From Luidia sarsii (taxonomy: Eukaryota > Echinodermata > Asteroidea > Paxillosida > Luidiidae), in the NCBI GenBank assembly GCA_949987565.1, contig OX465121.1:6652774-6716773 (forward strand): 64,000 nt of DNA, given 5' to 3'. Positions 1 to 11,471 of this stretch are shown here, one piece after another (the stretch's first letter is position 1; the number at the start of each line of letters is the position of its first letter). Under the pieces are notes generated by a model. It ran no database searches and was not told where the DNA came from. It saw only the letters and a list, made by a program, of their open reading frames with translations. The position numbers were made by a program, and so were the translations under genes.

Positions 1-860
1 CGGGGGGTTTTTCAGCGCTGATGACCGCCATACGGGGGTTGTTGAACAATGCATCATTTTAAAATTTTGCTAAAACAATCAAAACAATATATTTCTGTGA
101 AATAAATCGATAAGGGTATACTATGGGTACAAGAGAGTAAAACCTGGCACAATTCGGACGTCGTTGTGGCTTTTGTCAAGAGATTATCCGTTCGAAAAAG
201 GGCCCTTTGTGCATCGTCAATGGACCGTAACGGACGTGTGTGTGTGCGTGCGTGTACGCTGCTGACAATCGCTGACCGCAGACTCCAGCCTCCACTCCAG
301 GCAGTCAAATCTTCGAGTTGGTCGGCCACAACCGAGCGTACAGATTACGGTAAAGAATGTGGGGGGAATTCCAATGCCAGACCGACGACCGTTGGGCTGT
401 GTGGCATGCAAAGCCAATGTTCCCCCACGTGCTTTCAGCTGCAGCGCGGTATCCCTCGATCCTCCACAGTAAAAGTCCCACAATTGCACAATTACTGCTG
501 CTAATCTTGCAATTCATGTGGCAACTTGCATCAAAAAGGTCTTTGTACTGATTCGTATTGCTTTGTTCTAAGCTGAAAAGAGTCTTTGTTTAGAATGTGG
601 ACAATAGTGGTGCCCGGATTCGGAGGGCCCCGTCGCATAGTCAAGCCAATGGAGCTGCCGATTCGGAGGGCCCCGTTGCATAGTCAAGCCAATGGAGCTG
701 CCGATTCGGAGGGCCCCGTTGCATAGTCAAGCCAATGGAGCTGCCGATTCGGAGGGCCCCGTTGCATAGTCAAGCCAATGGAGCTGCCGATTCGGAGGGC
801 CCCGTCGCATAGTCAAGCCAACGGAGCTCCGGATTCGGAGGTCCCGGCGCGAAGATCTTA
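1..860 (-). mobile_element. Truncated copy of a TTAA-type short inverted-repeat element
   Basis: Positions 1-600 are close to the reverse complement of 16350-16890, so this is a second copy of the same noncoding element in opposite orientation. Its left end lies outside the window. Its right end keeps part of the terminal motif (CCGGCGCGAAG near 846-856) but the following TTAA has decayed. No transposase is visible. The small open frames at 54-551 are also present in the other copy and are repeat-derived. Confidence 0.7.
614..848. repeat. 43-bp tandem repeat, about 5 copies
   Basis: A 43-bp unit containing TTCGGAGGGCCCCG and CATAGTCAAGCCAATGGAG is repeated with few changes. The same unit occurs only once in the related element near 16310-16360, so amplification happened inside this copy. 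It sits in the intron just before the first visible SH3BP5 exon. Confidence 0.9.
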
Positions 861-885
861 AACCCCTTGTCCTTCTTTATCACAG

Positions 886-3284
886 TGCCAGCAGGAGACT
901 CAGAAGGCTGCTGTCAGGTTTGAGAGGGCCAACAGTATGCTGTCAGCTGCCAAGGAGATGGTAGACTTAGCAGAACAGGGCTTGATTCAAGAAGGAAGGA
1001 AGTTTGATGCCAACTGGCAAGAGATGTTGAACCATGCCACCATGAAGGTATGTGCCCCTACAAGCAACCCGAATCCTAACAAAAGTCCTTAAAAAGTCTG
1101 TTGACCATTTGTTAAGATCAGTGAATCATTATTAATGTGTTTCTGACCATGTCTGCCATAACTCACCATGGGATTAAGCAGATGCTTATGCAATTACTCA
1201 TTTGGCATTTGTTTTATCTTCTGGTTGAAGGTTGGTGAGGCAGAGAATGAGAAACGTCTTAGTGAGTTAGAGCACATGAACACGGCCACTGAGTTCCATA
1301 GAGTGGAGCAGCACCTGAAGCAACTACAGAAGTCATTGCGCAGAACTATCAACAAGTCCAGGTACCAGACCATTATCCTTTATGGCTAGATCTGACCTTT
1401 GGCTTAGGATATATTCCACAGTGCCGGTGGATGCATAGTTGCCATAGCAACAGCCATAGCAACGTAATTCAACATAATCTTGGCATTTCTTACATATTTG
1501 GATAAGTTTTCTTTGTTTTGGACATGAAAATGGGAACCTCGAATCATGTCTGTATAGTCAAATGATCGTTAAATTTTGTTCGTTACGCGTCGTTCCACTA
1601 TTCGAAATCTAAGCTGAAGAAATTTTGATCAAATCAAAACTATTCCCACATGTAAGTAAACTTGTATTTTTTTTGGTGGAGGGAGAACATTCATTTTCTT
1701 TGATAGTTCATGTTAGATTATGACATTTTTCTGTCAATAAACTTTTACTCTGTACCTTTTTGTAACCAAGAAATCTTGGTAGTTTGTCAATTCTCGATTG
1801 TGCCAATTAACAAGTTTTATTTAATTTTTCCCCTAACAGACCCTACTTTGAGATGAAGAACCAGTTGAATCAACAATTGGAGGTAAATAAAATCCTGGTT
1901 CTTATAAATGATTTTAAAATCAAATATGTAATTCCAAATTGGAACCGGATGGGAATTTCCTCCATCTTTTGAAAGGGCTCTAAACGCTCTGCCACCCTCT
2001 TGTATATAATTTGTAAATATACATTGACATTCGATCGTAATATTTTATAAACTGTTAATGTTTTTAATGTTTTCTAATGTTCAATGTTTTTAAAATGCAG
2101 GGCCCCAATGGAAATCAGTTTTAAAACTGTTTGGGCATACCCTGGGTAAAGAAACGGAATAAATAAATAAAATAAATAAAATTCTGGAAATTTATTCTGG
2201 AAACCCAAAAGTCATTTTGGTTGCCGGCACAAAATTACCGAAATACAAATCTTAGACATTTAGAGAACATAATGGTTGACTGTGAGTAGGATCTTTCTCA
2301 ATGGCAGAGAGTATTTTGATGAAATTTGATGCATGCTTTGTCGTCTTACAGGCTAGAAAGAAACGTGTTGAAGAGCTTCAGGAGAGAGTGGTTGGATCCA
2401 AGGAAGCTTACTCCAACGCCTTACATAACCTGGAAAAGATAAGTGACGAGATCCATGAGCAGAGACGCTACCAAGCAGCCAAGTTGGGAGAGAGAGGGAT
2501 GGGCGTAGGGGCGGAGTCTACGCCCACCCTACCCGATGAGACACCATTGAGAGCGGAGAGTCCACCCGGTCCCAGGCAGCCCCCGTCCTCACGCCCGCCT
2601 CCTCTCAGTCCTACCTCCTTCCGGCACAGCTACCCCTTTGATAACATCCCCATGACCCAGTGCCTAGAAAGCCCCAGTTCACCGCAGCACGGATACATCC
2701 CCGAGGCACTGTGCAGGGATGATGCCTATGTACGTGCGCCCAAGTTACGCATGCTGAACCGGCCACTGAGTCTGCAAGAGTCGGATCTAACACCGCCTGA
2801 CCCACACTCTATCCTGCGGGCCTTTGAGTCCGTGGATAAGCTGGATGAGATGTCCGACACGGCTAGCTGTTATTCCTGTGATAATCTAGACGACGGGGCA
2901 TTGTCTGATGGCGATAGTATGTTATCCACACCGTCACGTAGCCGTAAGACCAGCCTCAATCTTGAAGCGTTTCGAGTCTGCTCGCTAGGGGTCGCGCCAG
3001 CTGCCAGTCTGGATTCAGGTCATAGTTCAGAGGTCAATCAGAGTTCTGATGGGGACAGTGCTTCATCATCCCAGGCACAAACAGCAGAGGTCCCTTCATC
3101 TACACGGGGTCAAGGTTCAGAGGTTAATGTGCCAGAGAATGTCGGTGATGAAGCATCCTTACCCTCCCAGCCAACTGACAGGTCAGAGGTCAATCAGGTG
3201 ACCCCTACACGGGGTCATAGTTCAGATGTCGCTTGTCTAAGTGTTGATAGAGAAATAGATGAAGAAAAAGGGTCACTGGTATGA
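886..3284 (+). CDS. SH3BP5: SH3 domain-binding protein 5 (Rab11 GEF), 3' part of gene
   Basis: Four exons join in frame: 886-1047, 1231-1361, 1840-1882 and 2352-3284 (stop TGA). All boundaries are AG/GT with matching phases, giving 422 codons. The first exons are upstream of the window. Recognised from the coiled-coil region: ETQKAA, AKEMVDLAEQ, WQEMLNHAT, INKSRPYFE and NLEKISDEIHEQRR match vertebrate SH3BP5. The family forms a V-shaped coiled coil and acts as a guanine nucleotide exchange factor for Rab11. The tail after about codon 180 is Ser/Pro rich, probably disordered, and contains several SEVNQ/GHSSEV-like repeats. SH3BP5L is the alternative vertebrate name; an invertebrate gene would be orthologous to both. 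The open frame runs back to an ATG at 2301, but that part is intron. Confidence 0.93.
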
Positions 3285-3423
3285 AAAGCCTTGAGGACAA
3301 ACCATGGTGTTGATTGGTGATATTTTTTAATGTCTTGCTTATTAGTATTTACTCTGCTGTTTTGTGCTGCATACATCAGTTGAAAGGCGTGATAAAACAA
3401 CCCCTTTGTTTGGAAAATGTTAG

Positions 3424-4105
3424 ATGAAGGTTTATGCCTTGCTTCAGACTAGTCACCTCTCCCAGTTCTATTTGTCAGCCTTGGCTGGCAGTCTACCACC
3501 AATAGGGATGGAGGCTTATGCCTTGCTTCAGACTAGTTACCCCTCCCAGTTCTATTTGCCATCCTTGGCTGGCAGTCTACCACCGATTGGGATGGAGGCT
3601 TATGCCTTGCTTCAGACTAGTCACCCCTCCCAGTTCGATTTGTCAGCATTGGCTGGCAGTCTACCACCAATAGGGATGGAGGCTTATGCCTTGCTTCAGA
3701 CTAGTCACCCCTCCCAGTTCTATTTGTCAGCCTTGGCTGGCAGTCTACCACCAATAGGGATGGAGGCTTATGCCTTGCTTCAGACTAGTCACCCCTCCCA
3801 GTTCGATTTGTCAGCCTTGGCTGGCAGTCTACCACCAATAGGGATGGAGGCTTATGCCTTGCTTCAGACTAGTCACCATTCCCAGTTCTATTTGTCAGCC
3901 TTGGCTGGCAGTCTACCACCAATAGGGATGGAGGCTTATGCCTTGCTTCAGAAGTTCAGACTAGTCACCATTCCCAGTTCTGTTTGTCAGCCTTGGCTGG
4001 CAGTCTACCACCAATAGGGATGGAGGCTTATGCCTTGCTTCAGACTAGTCAACCCTCCCAGTTCTATTTGTCAGCCTAATTTAGCTGCAGTCTACCACCA
4101 ACTGA
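3424..4105 (+). repeat. 84-bp minisatellite, about 8 copies, after SH3BP5
   Basis: Eight copies of an 84-bp unit (TATGCCTTGCTTCAG ... GGCTGGCAGTCTACCACC). Because 84 is divisible by 3 and the unit lacks stops in one frame, it produces a 197-codon open frame with 28-residue periodicity. It lies 140 bp after the SH3BP5 stop, so I read it as 3' UTR or flank and not as a protein. One copy carries a 9-bp insertion. The same unit recurs on the opposite strand at 49077-49310. Confidence 0.9.
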
Positions 4106-7100
4106 GGTGGCATCTGAATCTCATACCTTACTTTAGAGTCTAGACTAATCATCGTGGCTCTAATTCTGTCCATGAAGTTTACTTAAATGCATCTCTTCAT
4201 GTTGTTGTACGATTGTGTTGATAACCTTAGTCTCTGTCAACACATGGTCGATTCACATACCAGTGAAGAATGTAGGTTGTCATGCATAGTCTTAGCTCAA
4301 GACGCTCTCTGCCTTTTTATTAGTTAACACATCTGAGACTATTTTCAGATGTTGGAGAGCAAAGAACAAATAAATTTGCCATAGATGAACTGATAACAAT
4401 TTTCATTTTGGGTATGAATCAAAATAGGTTGATAAAGAAAACTTGACATTTTGATTAAATGTATGTTATAAATGTGGATTTGAGTCTTGAGAGTAAGACT
4501 ACAATAATCTGTGCAAGACTATTCCACAACAGATCAGGGTGTGTTTAGTAAAAAGAAGTAATAATATAATAGAGTGTATTTTTATGTTTCTGTAGAGGAT
4601 GTACATATGTACAGAAACTTGCTATCAAATGTATAGGACACTGTATAGAAATGTTAGCACCAGGCCAAACAAAACATACTTGTGTTTCAAGTTACCTAGT
4701 CCATAATTTCTGGTTTCAATTTAGAGGGCTTACCTAGAAAATTGTCGCCCCAACAGCATCCCTCAACTGGATTCCGCACTGTTGTTCATATTTATTTTCA
4801 TATTTTCATGTATTCATCATGTCAGAAGTGAGTCTGATATTTGAGACATTTAACCTTTTTTAATTGATTTCTTTTGCCCATTTCATATTTTTGTCTCTTG
4901 TAATAAATTGCCTACAAAATGGAATAATTCCACTCTAGCCATTCAATTTTGGCTTTGATGTGAATCGGAAAGAACATCGGACCCTACTTATTGTATTAAT
5001 TTTACCTGTCTACGAACAAAAGTAACAAGAAACACAAATATAAATTTGTTTGGCCTTCACAAGAAGTATATCATTTGTACCACATGTATAGTCAAATTTT
5101 AATAACGGTTATCAAAATATGTATGCGTCCATTATATATTATTGAGTCATGTTACATTTTTGTCTGATGCTGTTTCAATGGGTATTTTTATGCTAGTGCT
5201 GCATGCAGATTGCAATGAGTTGTGTGCAGTTTTTCTCAGCTTATGTCCTGATATACATTTTATTCTTGTAATTGTTTGTGTATTGGCTCTGAAATACGAC
5301 AGGCAAATGTGTACAATTATAAAGAAAAGCGACTCAGTTAGTATGGTTTACAATTTCATTGAGCTTTTCGCCTCAGTGAATTTATATTTTGAAAGGCATC
5401 TTAAGGTAATCATTAAGTGCTGCGTGGTTGTACTGTGGCATGTATTTGAATAATTTATGCAACACATTTAAAGATTCAAAGAGGTTTTGCCCTTACTCTA
5501 CGTGATAAACACTGTGCTTTGCCCGGTGCCTGATAAAATATATTTTAGGCGGCTCGGGCGGGACATTTAAAGATGTCATAGATTGGAGCATTACAGGTCT
5601 TGTGATTCATTGAGGGCCTGTAGCAGTCGACCCAATGATGGTTCACCTCGTCCTATGTAGGTCCATGGTCAGTGCTTTGCCTAATTGCCCACTGAAAAAA
5701 TCCAGGCATGATGCCGCATCTTGGATGGCATTTTGGGCTGAACTCATGCTTTCTAGTGCAGACATCTTAAACTACTTCTATAACGTTGCAGCTGTATCAT
5801 CTTTAAGTACATGTAGTAGTCATTCTACCACAGCATTGCCCATCAAGTGAGTGGTTTGTCCCATATCTACAAAGCTATTGTGTCCCAGATGTTTCAAATC
5901 TTGGGTAGAGTATTTTTGTAGATTGTCTTTGATATCCTTTACCCATACATCTCCACAAGTCGGAGTCGAAAAAACTTGAAGATAACTGAAGTTCTGTTAA
6001 ATCTGCAATGACATCTTGCAAAATGAGATTGATCGCAGAAAATTTAACAAAAAGAACTCTAGGTGAGTTGATGTTTTTCAAAGTTTGTGTTTATTTTGAT
6101 GCAATTACAAAACTTATTGTTAGTATATCACTTCCATCACCTTGTATTGTTCAAATAAAGTCTAGTTTAATAAACAAAATTTTAGTATGTCTTTTATTGC
6201 ATTTTCTGAGTACTATTTACAGGGAGCACCGCAATCATGTATCCATACATGTTACAATGTTAACATTTACAAATGTTATTGCTAAGAACCATGCACTGCC
6301 TTGAAGATTCAAACCCATACATTGGTTGCTAATGGTAATGGTAAGTTTACATGTATACAGGTCTTCTGAGTCTGGGCCGCACCCATTGTGCTATGGGTAG
6401 TGCAGGCCAAGTCTTTAACCCTAATGGCCATTGAAGCCACAGTTAACCACACATGGTTCTTCCTGTGGGAGGATAAGGCCCATGCATGCACCAGGACATT
6501 CCACAGCCTGGTTTTTGTGGTGTCCTGTGGTATGTGAGCCTACACCCCTGTGGTAAATTTTGGTATACAGTGTGTGTCCTGTGCGGGAGGTGCAAAGAGT
6601 TACGGCTAATTAGGTCATGGCTATCAGCTTTTTCCATGTCGTTAGTTATTTTTGAAAACCTTTAGACAAAAAAATTAACACAAATTTAAAAAAAAAAACC
6701 TGAATATTTTAAATGTTTACAAATAATTCCTGTTACAGGCACTCAAAAAGAAACTGCTAATTTTATGTTACCATGGTTAACAAAATTGCAACAAAGATTT
6801 AAAATCCGCTTACATTTACAGTGAAAATATGCAAATTTGGTTAGCAAGAGCATCCAAACACTTGGATATTCTGAAGGTCAAGTTCATGGGGGTCTTGAAC
6901 CAAAACGAGAAACAAGTCACTCTGAATGTGATGTGATGAATATTGTGCATTGCTTGTTAAATGTATTCTGTCTTTCATGTTTGCCTTAACAGAGCAGTTT
7001 TGACTGCCAACATGATTTCATTTTGCAACCAAAATTCTTTGGTTGAACCAAAGTTCTTAAGAACCAAAGTTCTTATTTCTCGCAAACTCGGAGGCTTCAG

Positions 7101-7132
7101 CAACTTTGACAAAACTCGGCCCAGGGTTGTTT
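4106..7132. other. No gene seen: SH3BP5 3' UTR/flank, AT-rich
   Basis: AT-rich sequence without convincing exons on either strand. A likely polyadenylation signal AATAAA lies at 6154-6159, followed by further AT-rich sequence. The small open frames (for example 5142-5453 and 6008-6304) show no family resemblance and no splice context. 6345-6610 is a dispersed repeat listed separately. Confidence 0.5.
6345..6610 (-). repeat. Dispersed repeat family R1, copy 1
   Basis: Contains the shared block CACACATGGTT..CCTGTGGGAGGATAAGGCCCATG, then GGACATTCCACAG, GTATGTGAGCCTACACCCCTGTGG, GGTATACAGTGTGTGTCCTG and GGGAGGTGCAAAG. Other copies lie at 16030-16215, 31529-31720 and, inverted, 56345-56545. No coding capacity. 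Confidence 0.8.
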
Positions 7133-10087
7133 TCATTCCTTGATGTCGAAGGCTCCCCCTCTGCCTTGTCCTTCGGTAAATTTGGTTGCCCCTGGCAACG
7201 ACTCACTGCTCAGCACATCCGATCCTGCAGAGGCAAGAAAAGAAACATTCAGTGTTGTGTTTTCCGAGTGTATCTGTTGATTTTGGGACTTTGTTCACTG
7301 GAGCGCGGACTCACCGGTCTTAAATTCGTACTTCAAGGCATCGGCCATGTTCTTGCTGTCATATGTGCTGTGGTAGGCGGATCGTCGGTCTGTCTGCAAA
7401 CAACCCTGTGGAAACTTTGCAATCCGTTTCGCAAGGCTCATGGCAAACTCCAGAGCTGCTCAAAGAAAAACATAGAGAAAATCACACGATTACATGTATA
7501 TCCCCATGCAGTTGTGGAAGATAATGTGGCTGGAAAAAAATGAGTTTGTTTTCTACAAGACTTCAATCAGGGGCCAATTTCATAGAGCCGCTTAAGCGCC
7601 AAAATGTGCTTAGGCGCAAAAACTCATGAGCCACAGGATCCCCTTGCCTACCAAAACTTCACTTTTGTTTCACGCTAAGTAAAGAAGAGTGGAAAACAAG
7701 TCAAAAGCAATGGACATCAAATTGCAGGGCAGCTTGTAATCCTGCATACACAATGAAGACTTTTCCTGCTTAGCAGATTTTCACGCTTAAGCGGCTCTAT
7801 GAAATTGGGCCCTGATCCTCGGTACTCAAAGGGAACTGTGAATTTGGGCCTTGTCTTGGGGTCTGGTATTCTACACGTCTATTAAAGATGGTGTGTGTCC
7901 ACTCACATCTGCCATCGGGAACCACTCGGTTAACCAGTCCAAAGCTTAAGGCTTCCTGTGCCCTGACCGGTCGGCCTGTGAGGATCATGTCCAGAGCTCT
8001 AGACAGACCAATCAGTCTTGGAAGACGGACAGTACCACCGTCTATCAGAGGAACTCCTGAGTGCGGCAAAGAACACAAAACAAGGAAATTTTCATTTCAA
8101 TTCAGTAAGGGTTGTCTTAAAAACTGGGCTGCATTTGAATAGCAGTGATACAAAGATGTATCACTGATGAATGATTACCAAAATTACACATCTCAAGAAG
8201 ATCTCACTGCTTTTGAGAAAAGTATTTTTTCACAATATCTCCATTTTGTAAGTAAAAATGCTGTACTAGTGTACAGTTTGAAGCATCTTGCAAGAAGTGA
8301 AAGCTCTACCAAATCTTCGACAGAAGACTCCGAAGACGGCGCTCTCTTCAGCAACTCTCATGTCGCACATCAACGCTAACTCCAATCCACCTGCAACAGC
8401 ATGGCCACTGACTGCTGCAATGACAGGTTTGGTAATTCTCATCGTGCTTGGACCCTTGACAATGGGAAGAGCAAAAGATCAATGAGGACAGATTCATTAG
8501 TTTTAGATCATTACGTAGGAAAAGGCACCTGATTAAAATGTGATTGAGATGAGCTTGTCTTTTATAGAAACAGTTTGGTCTCAACATCCAGGAGGGTAAT
8601 GACTAACACCATGCAGCTTTCTGATAATCCTTTTGTGTTCAGTCCTTCACACTTCTCTCTTTGATCTTTCCCCCTTTTGTCACTAATCCCTACCCTACTC
8701 CTTTGCCCTTCCCTTTGATCTTTCCCCCTCCTCTCACTAATCCCTACCCTACTCCTTGCCCTTCCGTTTGTTCTCTCCCTACCAGCTTAACTCTTTGTCC
8801 TTTGTTTCTCATCCGTGTCCTATTCACTCTCTCCCCTATTCCTTCATGTACATGTATCTGTTTTGTCCTTGTCACTCTGCCTTTGAGAAAGGTCCTGCTA
8901 GGATCGAAACGTCAGGCCCACAAAATTTTAAGTTTTATAGAAACAATTAGGATGGTGGAATATCTTTTGGGGGGTCGGTGACGGGAATTGTCACTTGACC
9001 TACCATAGGACCTGCTGAATCCAAATTGATTTCTTTCAAGTTAAATTCTCCGAATGAAGCCAGCTCCTTCAAGTCATAACCGGAGCAAAAGTTTCCACCT
9101 GTAAGAACCAGAAATTATTGCAGAAGACACTGAATATAAAAGGAGCTATCAACCAACCACCAACGTTCTCTGTTTTCTAATCAATCAACATGAACTCTAT
9201 ACCACTCAGTTTGTTACAAAAGATTCACTAAAACTCTTGATATCTTTCACAAGGCAAAAGAAAGGTTTGCTACTCAAATGTGAGATGTCAATTTGTTCAT
9301 ACAATTGATAGAAGTCTGTTTTCGTGACCAACTTACCAGTACCATGGAATACAGCTACGCTCATCTCCTTGTCACTGTTGAACTTCTCAAAAGCATTCCT
9401 CAGTTTTAATGCTGTCTCTCTGTTCACCGCATTTCGTCGTTCAGGTCGATTTAAACTAATCAGGAATATATTGCCATCTCTTTTGGTAATCACTGTCTCA
9501 TCTTGATAGTTAAAAGTGAAGCATTGGAACACAAAATTTGTTAAAATAAATCTTTGTTTAGTTATCAGGAAGAATATGAATAATAATATTAATGTTAGTT
9601 GATAAACACCTAGTTAAATTTAAAATGCAAGATTGCATGTGTTAAAATTTTCAAATGCAGAAATGTTTGTTTATTTAATATAATTATACGAATGGAAACG
9701 AGGATTTTAGTGGTCACAAGCAAATTTACTTCACTTTACTTTTACTTCACTTCGTCTTTAACTAGATTAAATCAATTTAGTAGTTTTAGTCAGTAAGCAG
9801 ATTGCAAAAATGTTGTATATCACCTTAGATTAAATCAACAATGAATCGCCCCACACGTCACTCAACTTACTAAAGTGACCACGACAAGTGTTTATCGTTG
9901 GCAAAGCAACTGGACTTTAAAATCAAAATGTTCGTATTTTCCTCATCATTTCCAACAAACCTTTTTCAGCAGCTGCACACGAGTTTTGTCTTTTAATTTC
10001 TGCTTTGACAAGAGCATTGTCTCTGCTCTTGTTTGTGGTAGGACAAAGTTGTCGATGTAAAGCACCAAGTCTTCTCAAACTCGCCAT
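7133..10087 (-). CDS. Enoyl-CoA hydratase / crotonase-family protein, 304 aa
   Basis: Seven exons on the minus strand: 10087-9961, 9501-9337, 9098-9004, 8454-8310, 8056-7907, 7455-7315 and 7224-7133 (stop TGA). Total 915 nt, all phases agree, all introns GT-AG. The first exon encodes an Arg-rich, acid-free start ([14 protein letters not shown]) typical of a mitochondrial leader. Crotonase motifs: [11 protein letters not shown] about residue 55, oxyanion-loop [13 protein letters not shown] from residue 98, [15 protein letters not shown] with Glu154 matching the first catalytic Glu, then [18 protein letters not shown]. The second catalytic Glu of classical hydratases (GQPE) is replaced in FGVPL, so classical crotonase activity is doubtful; the substrate is unknown. 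Divergent from EXT1 and convergent with SH3BP5. Confidence 0.93.
8655..8930 (+). mobile_element. Hammerhead-like dispersed element H, copy in crotonase intron 3
   Basis: Pyrimidine-rich units (CTTTGATCTTTCCCCC...CTACTCCTT) run into the hairpin block CTTTGAGAAAGG-TCCTGCTAGGA-TCGAAACGTCAGGCCC at 8881-8920. The same hairpin block recurs at 12545-12590, 42600-42642, 53380-53422, 55733-55777 and 62818-62862, and more diverged near 23063, 30140 and 35680. Confidence 0.75.
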
Positions 10088-11471
10088 TTCTGATTTTTTT
10101 TTAGTCTGTATCTGCCATCAAAAATAACCAGTCTTGTTCCCTCTTTAGTTAATGGTTCTTTTAGAAGTACAGTAAAAATGCTGCACCAGACTAAAATGAA
10201 AAGTGAAGATGTAAACATTGTCTCTTCCATTTCAAGAAAGGGGTGCCTAAAAGAATATAAATATTAATAAGTGCATTGTTTCATCCAGATCTATAGTATG
10301 TATTTTTGTTTTGAGCCTTTTTTTAGCAAACAATAAAACATTGGTTTATTTTTGAATTTTTACTTGTCTATTAAGAAACTTGTATGTGAACACTATTGGT
10401 AAACTTCCCCATGGACTAAAATTAACTGGCTATGATTAGGAGGGTAACGTACTGTATGTTGTCGCGATCCTCTGCCGAGTATTAATATTCATCAGGTATG
10501 ACGTCAATGCACAACGATCCGGATACGACCGATCCGTATCCGCACCACTGACAGTCCCTTCACCTGCACCACCTGTGGCAGAGTTTGCCAGTGCCGCTTC
10601 GGTCTGCACAGCCACAGCAGACGGTGCTCCAACCCGGGCGCACATCCACGATCTTGCGAGATTGAAGGAAGCCGACGATGATGAGTAAGTAGCTAGTATG
10701 GTATAGTACAGTGTATTATTCTATACTGTTGTCGGTGGTGCGGATTCGGAGTAGTACGGATGCGGATCGTTGTGCAGTGACGTCATACTATATTTATATT
10801 CATACTCTGCACAGGATCGCGACAACATAAGTTACTTAGGAGAAGTAGCGCAGCATGCACATGCACACTGTGCCCCTGCTGTCCGAAATCATTGGCTACG
10901 GCTTCCAATCACACGCATATTATACAGAAGTCGCAATGCAGCGGCTGCAGCCAATTCCCATAGTCTTATGTAATATTTCCAGCCGTAGCCTTACTGTGTG
11001 CGAGCACGAGAACTGGTACCCTTGCCATGGAATTGGTGTTATATTTTCGTTGGTTTTCACCTACGTAAAGCTACATGGACTCACCATCATTAGCACGATC
11101 ACAATAAGTTGCACAGTGCTGTTAATGAGAAGGCGAATTTCCTACACGAAAAGTTGATGATTTGTGTACACAGTAACTGTAATAATTCGCGGTGTTTACG
11201 TCAAATTATCATGAAAGTAGGGTGAATTGCTGTTTATTTTAGGCTTACGCGATGTCATCCCATGGGCAGAAAGCGTCTAATCACCGCAGTCTCGGAATTC
11301 CCAAGTTAATTTATTGTCAAAACTTCAAGTCAACCGAGATGAGCACTGAGCTGACTGAGTGAGTTACCTTCGACTTCGACTTCCACCAGTTCGTGTCTTT
11401 TGACCTGGAATGGACTTGGGAACAACAACGAAGCCACAATGAATCTCGGCTATTCAAGCAAGAGATTCACC
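10088..11471. other. Divergent spacer between crotonase gene and EXT1
   Basis: About 1.4 kb between the two start codons. It holds both promoters and 5' UTRs, and the inverted-repeat element at 10443-10835. No TATA box is obvious. The open frames here show no homology that I recognise, apart from the finger-like remnant inside the element. Confidence 0.5.
10443..10835. mobile_element. Short element with ~110-bp inverted ends enclosing a Cys/His remnant
   Basis: Left arm 10443-10556 and right arm 10725-10835 are inverted copies (GTAAC...TGTTGTCGCGATCC, ATGACGTCA, CACAACGATCCG). Between them one frame (about 10552-10680) reads FTCTTCGRVCQCRFGLHSHS, a C-x2-C...H finger of the type found at the C-terminus of some non-LTR retrotransposon ORFs. 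The core therefore looks like captured retrotransposon sequence. Noncoding today. Confidence 0.7.

Noticed and set aside
54..551. Overlapping open frames at the window start, also found near 16400-16850
   Set aside because: Both loci are copies of a noncoding TTAA element; frames on both strands are equally long.
3424..4017. 197-codon frame with 28-residue repeats, possible secreted repeat protein
   Set aside because: Minisatellite in the SH3BP5 3' flank; a copy exists elsewhere inverted inside an intron; no splice or start context.
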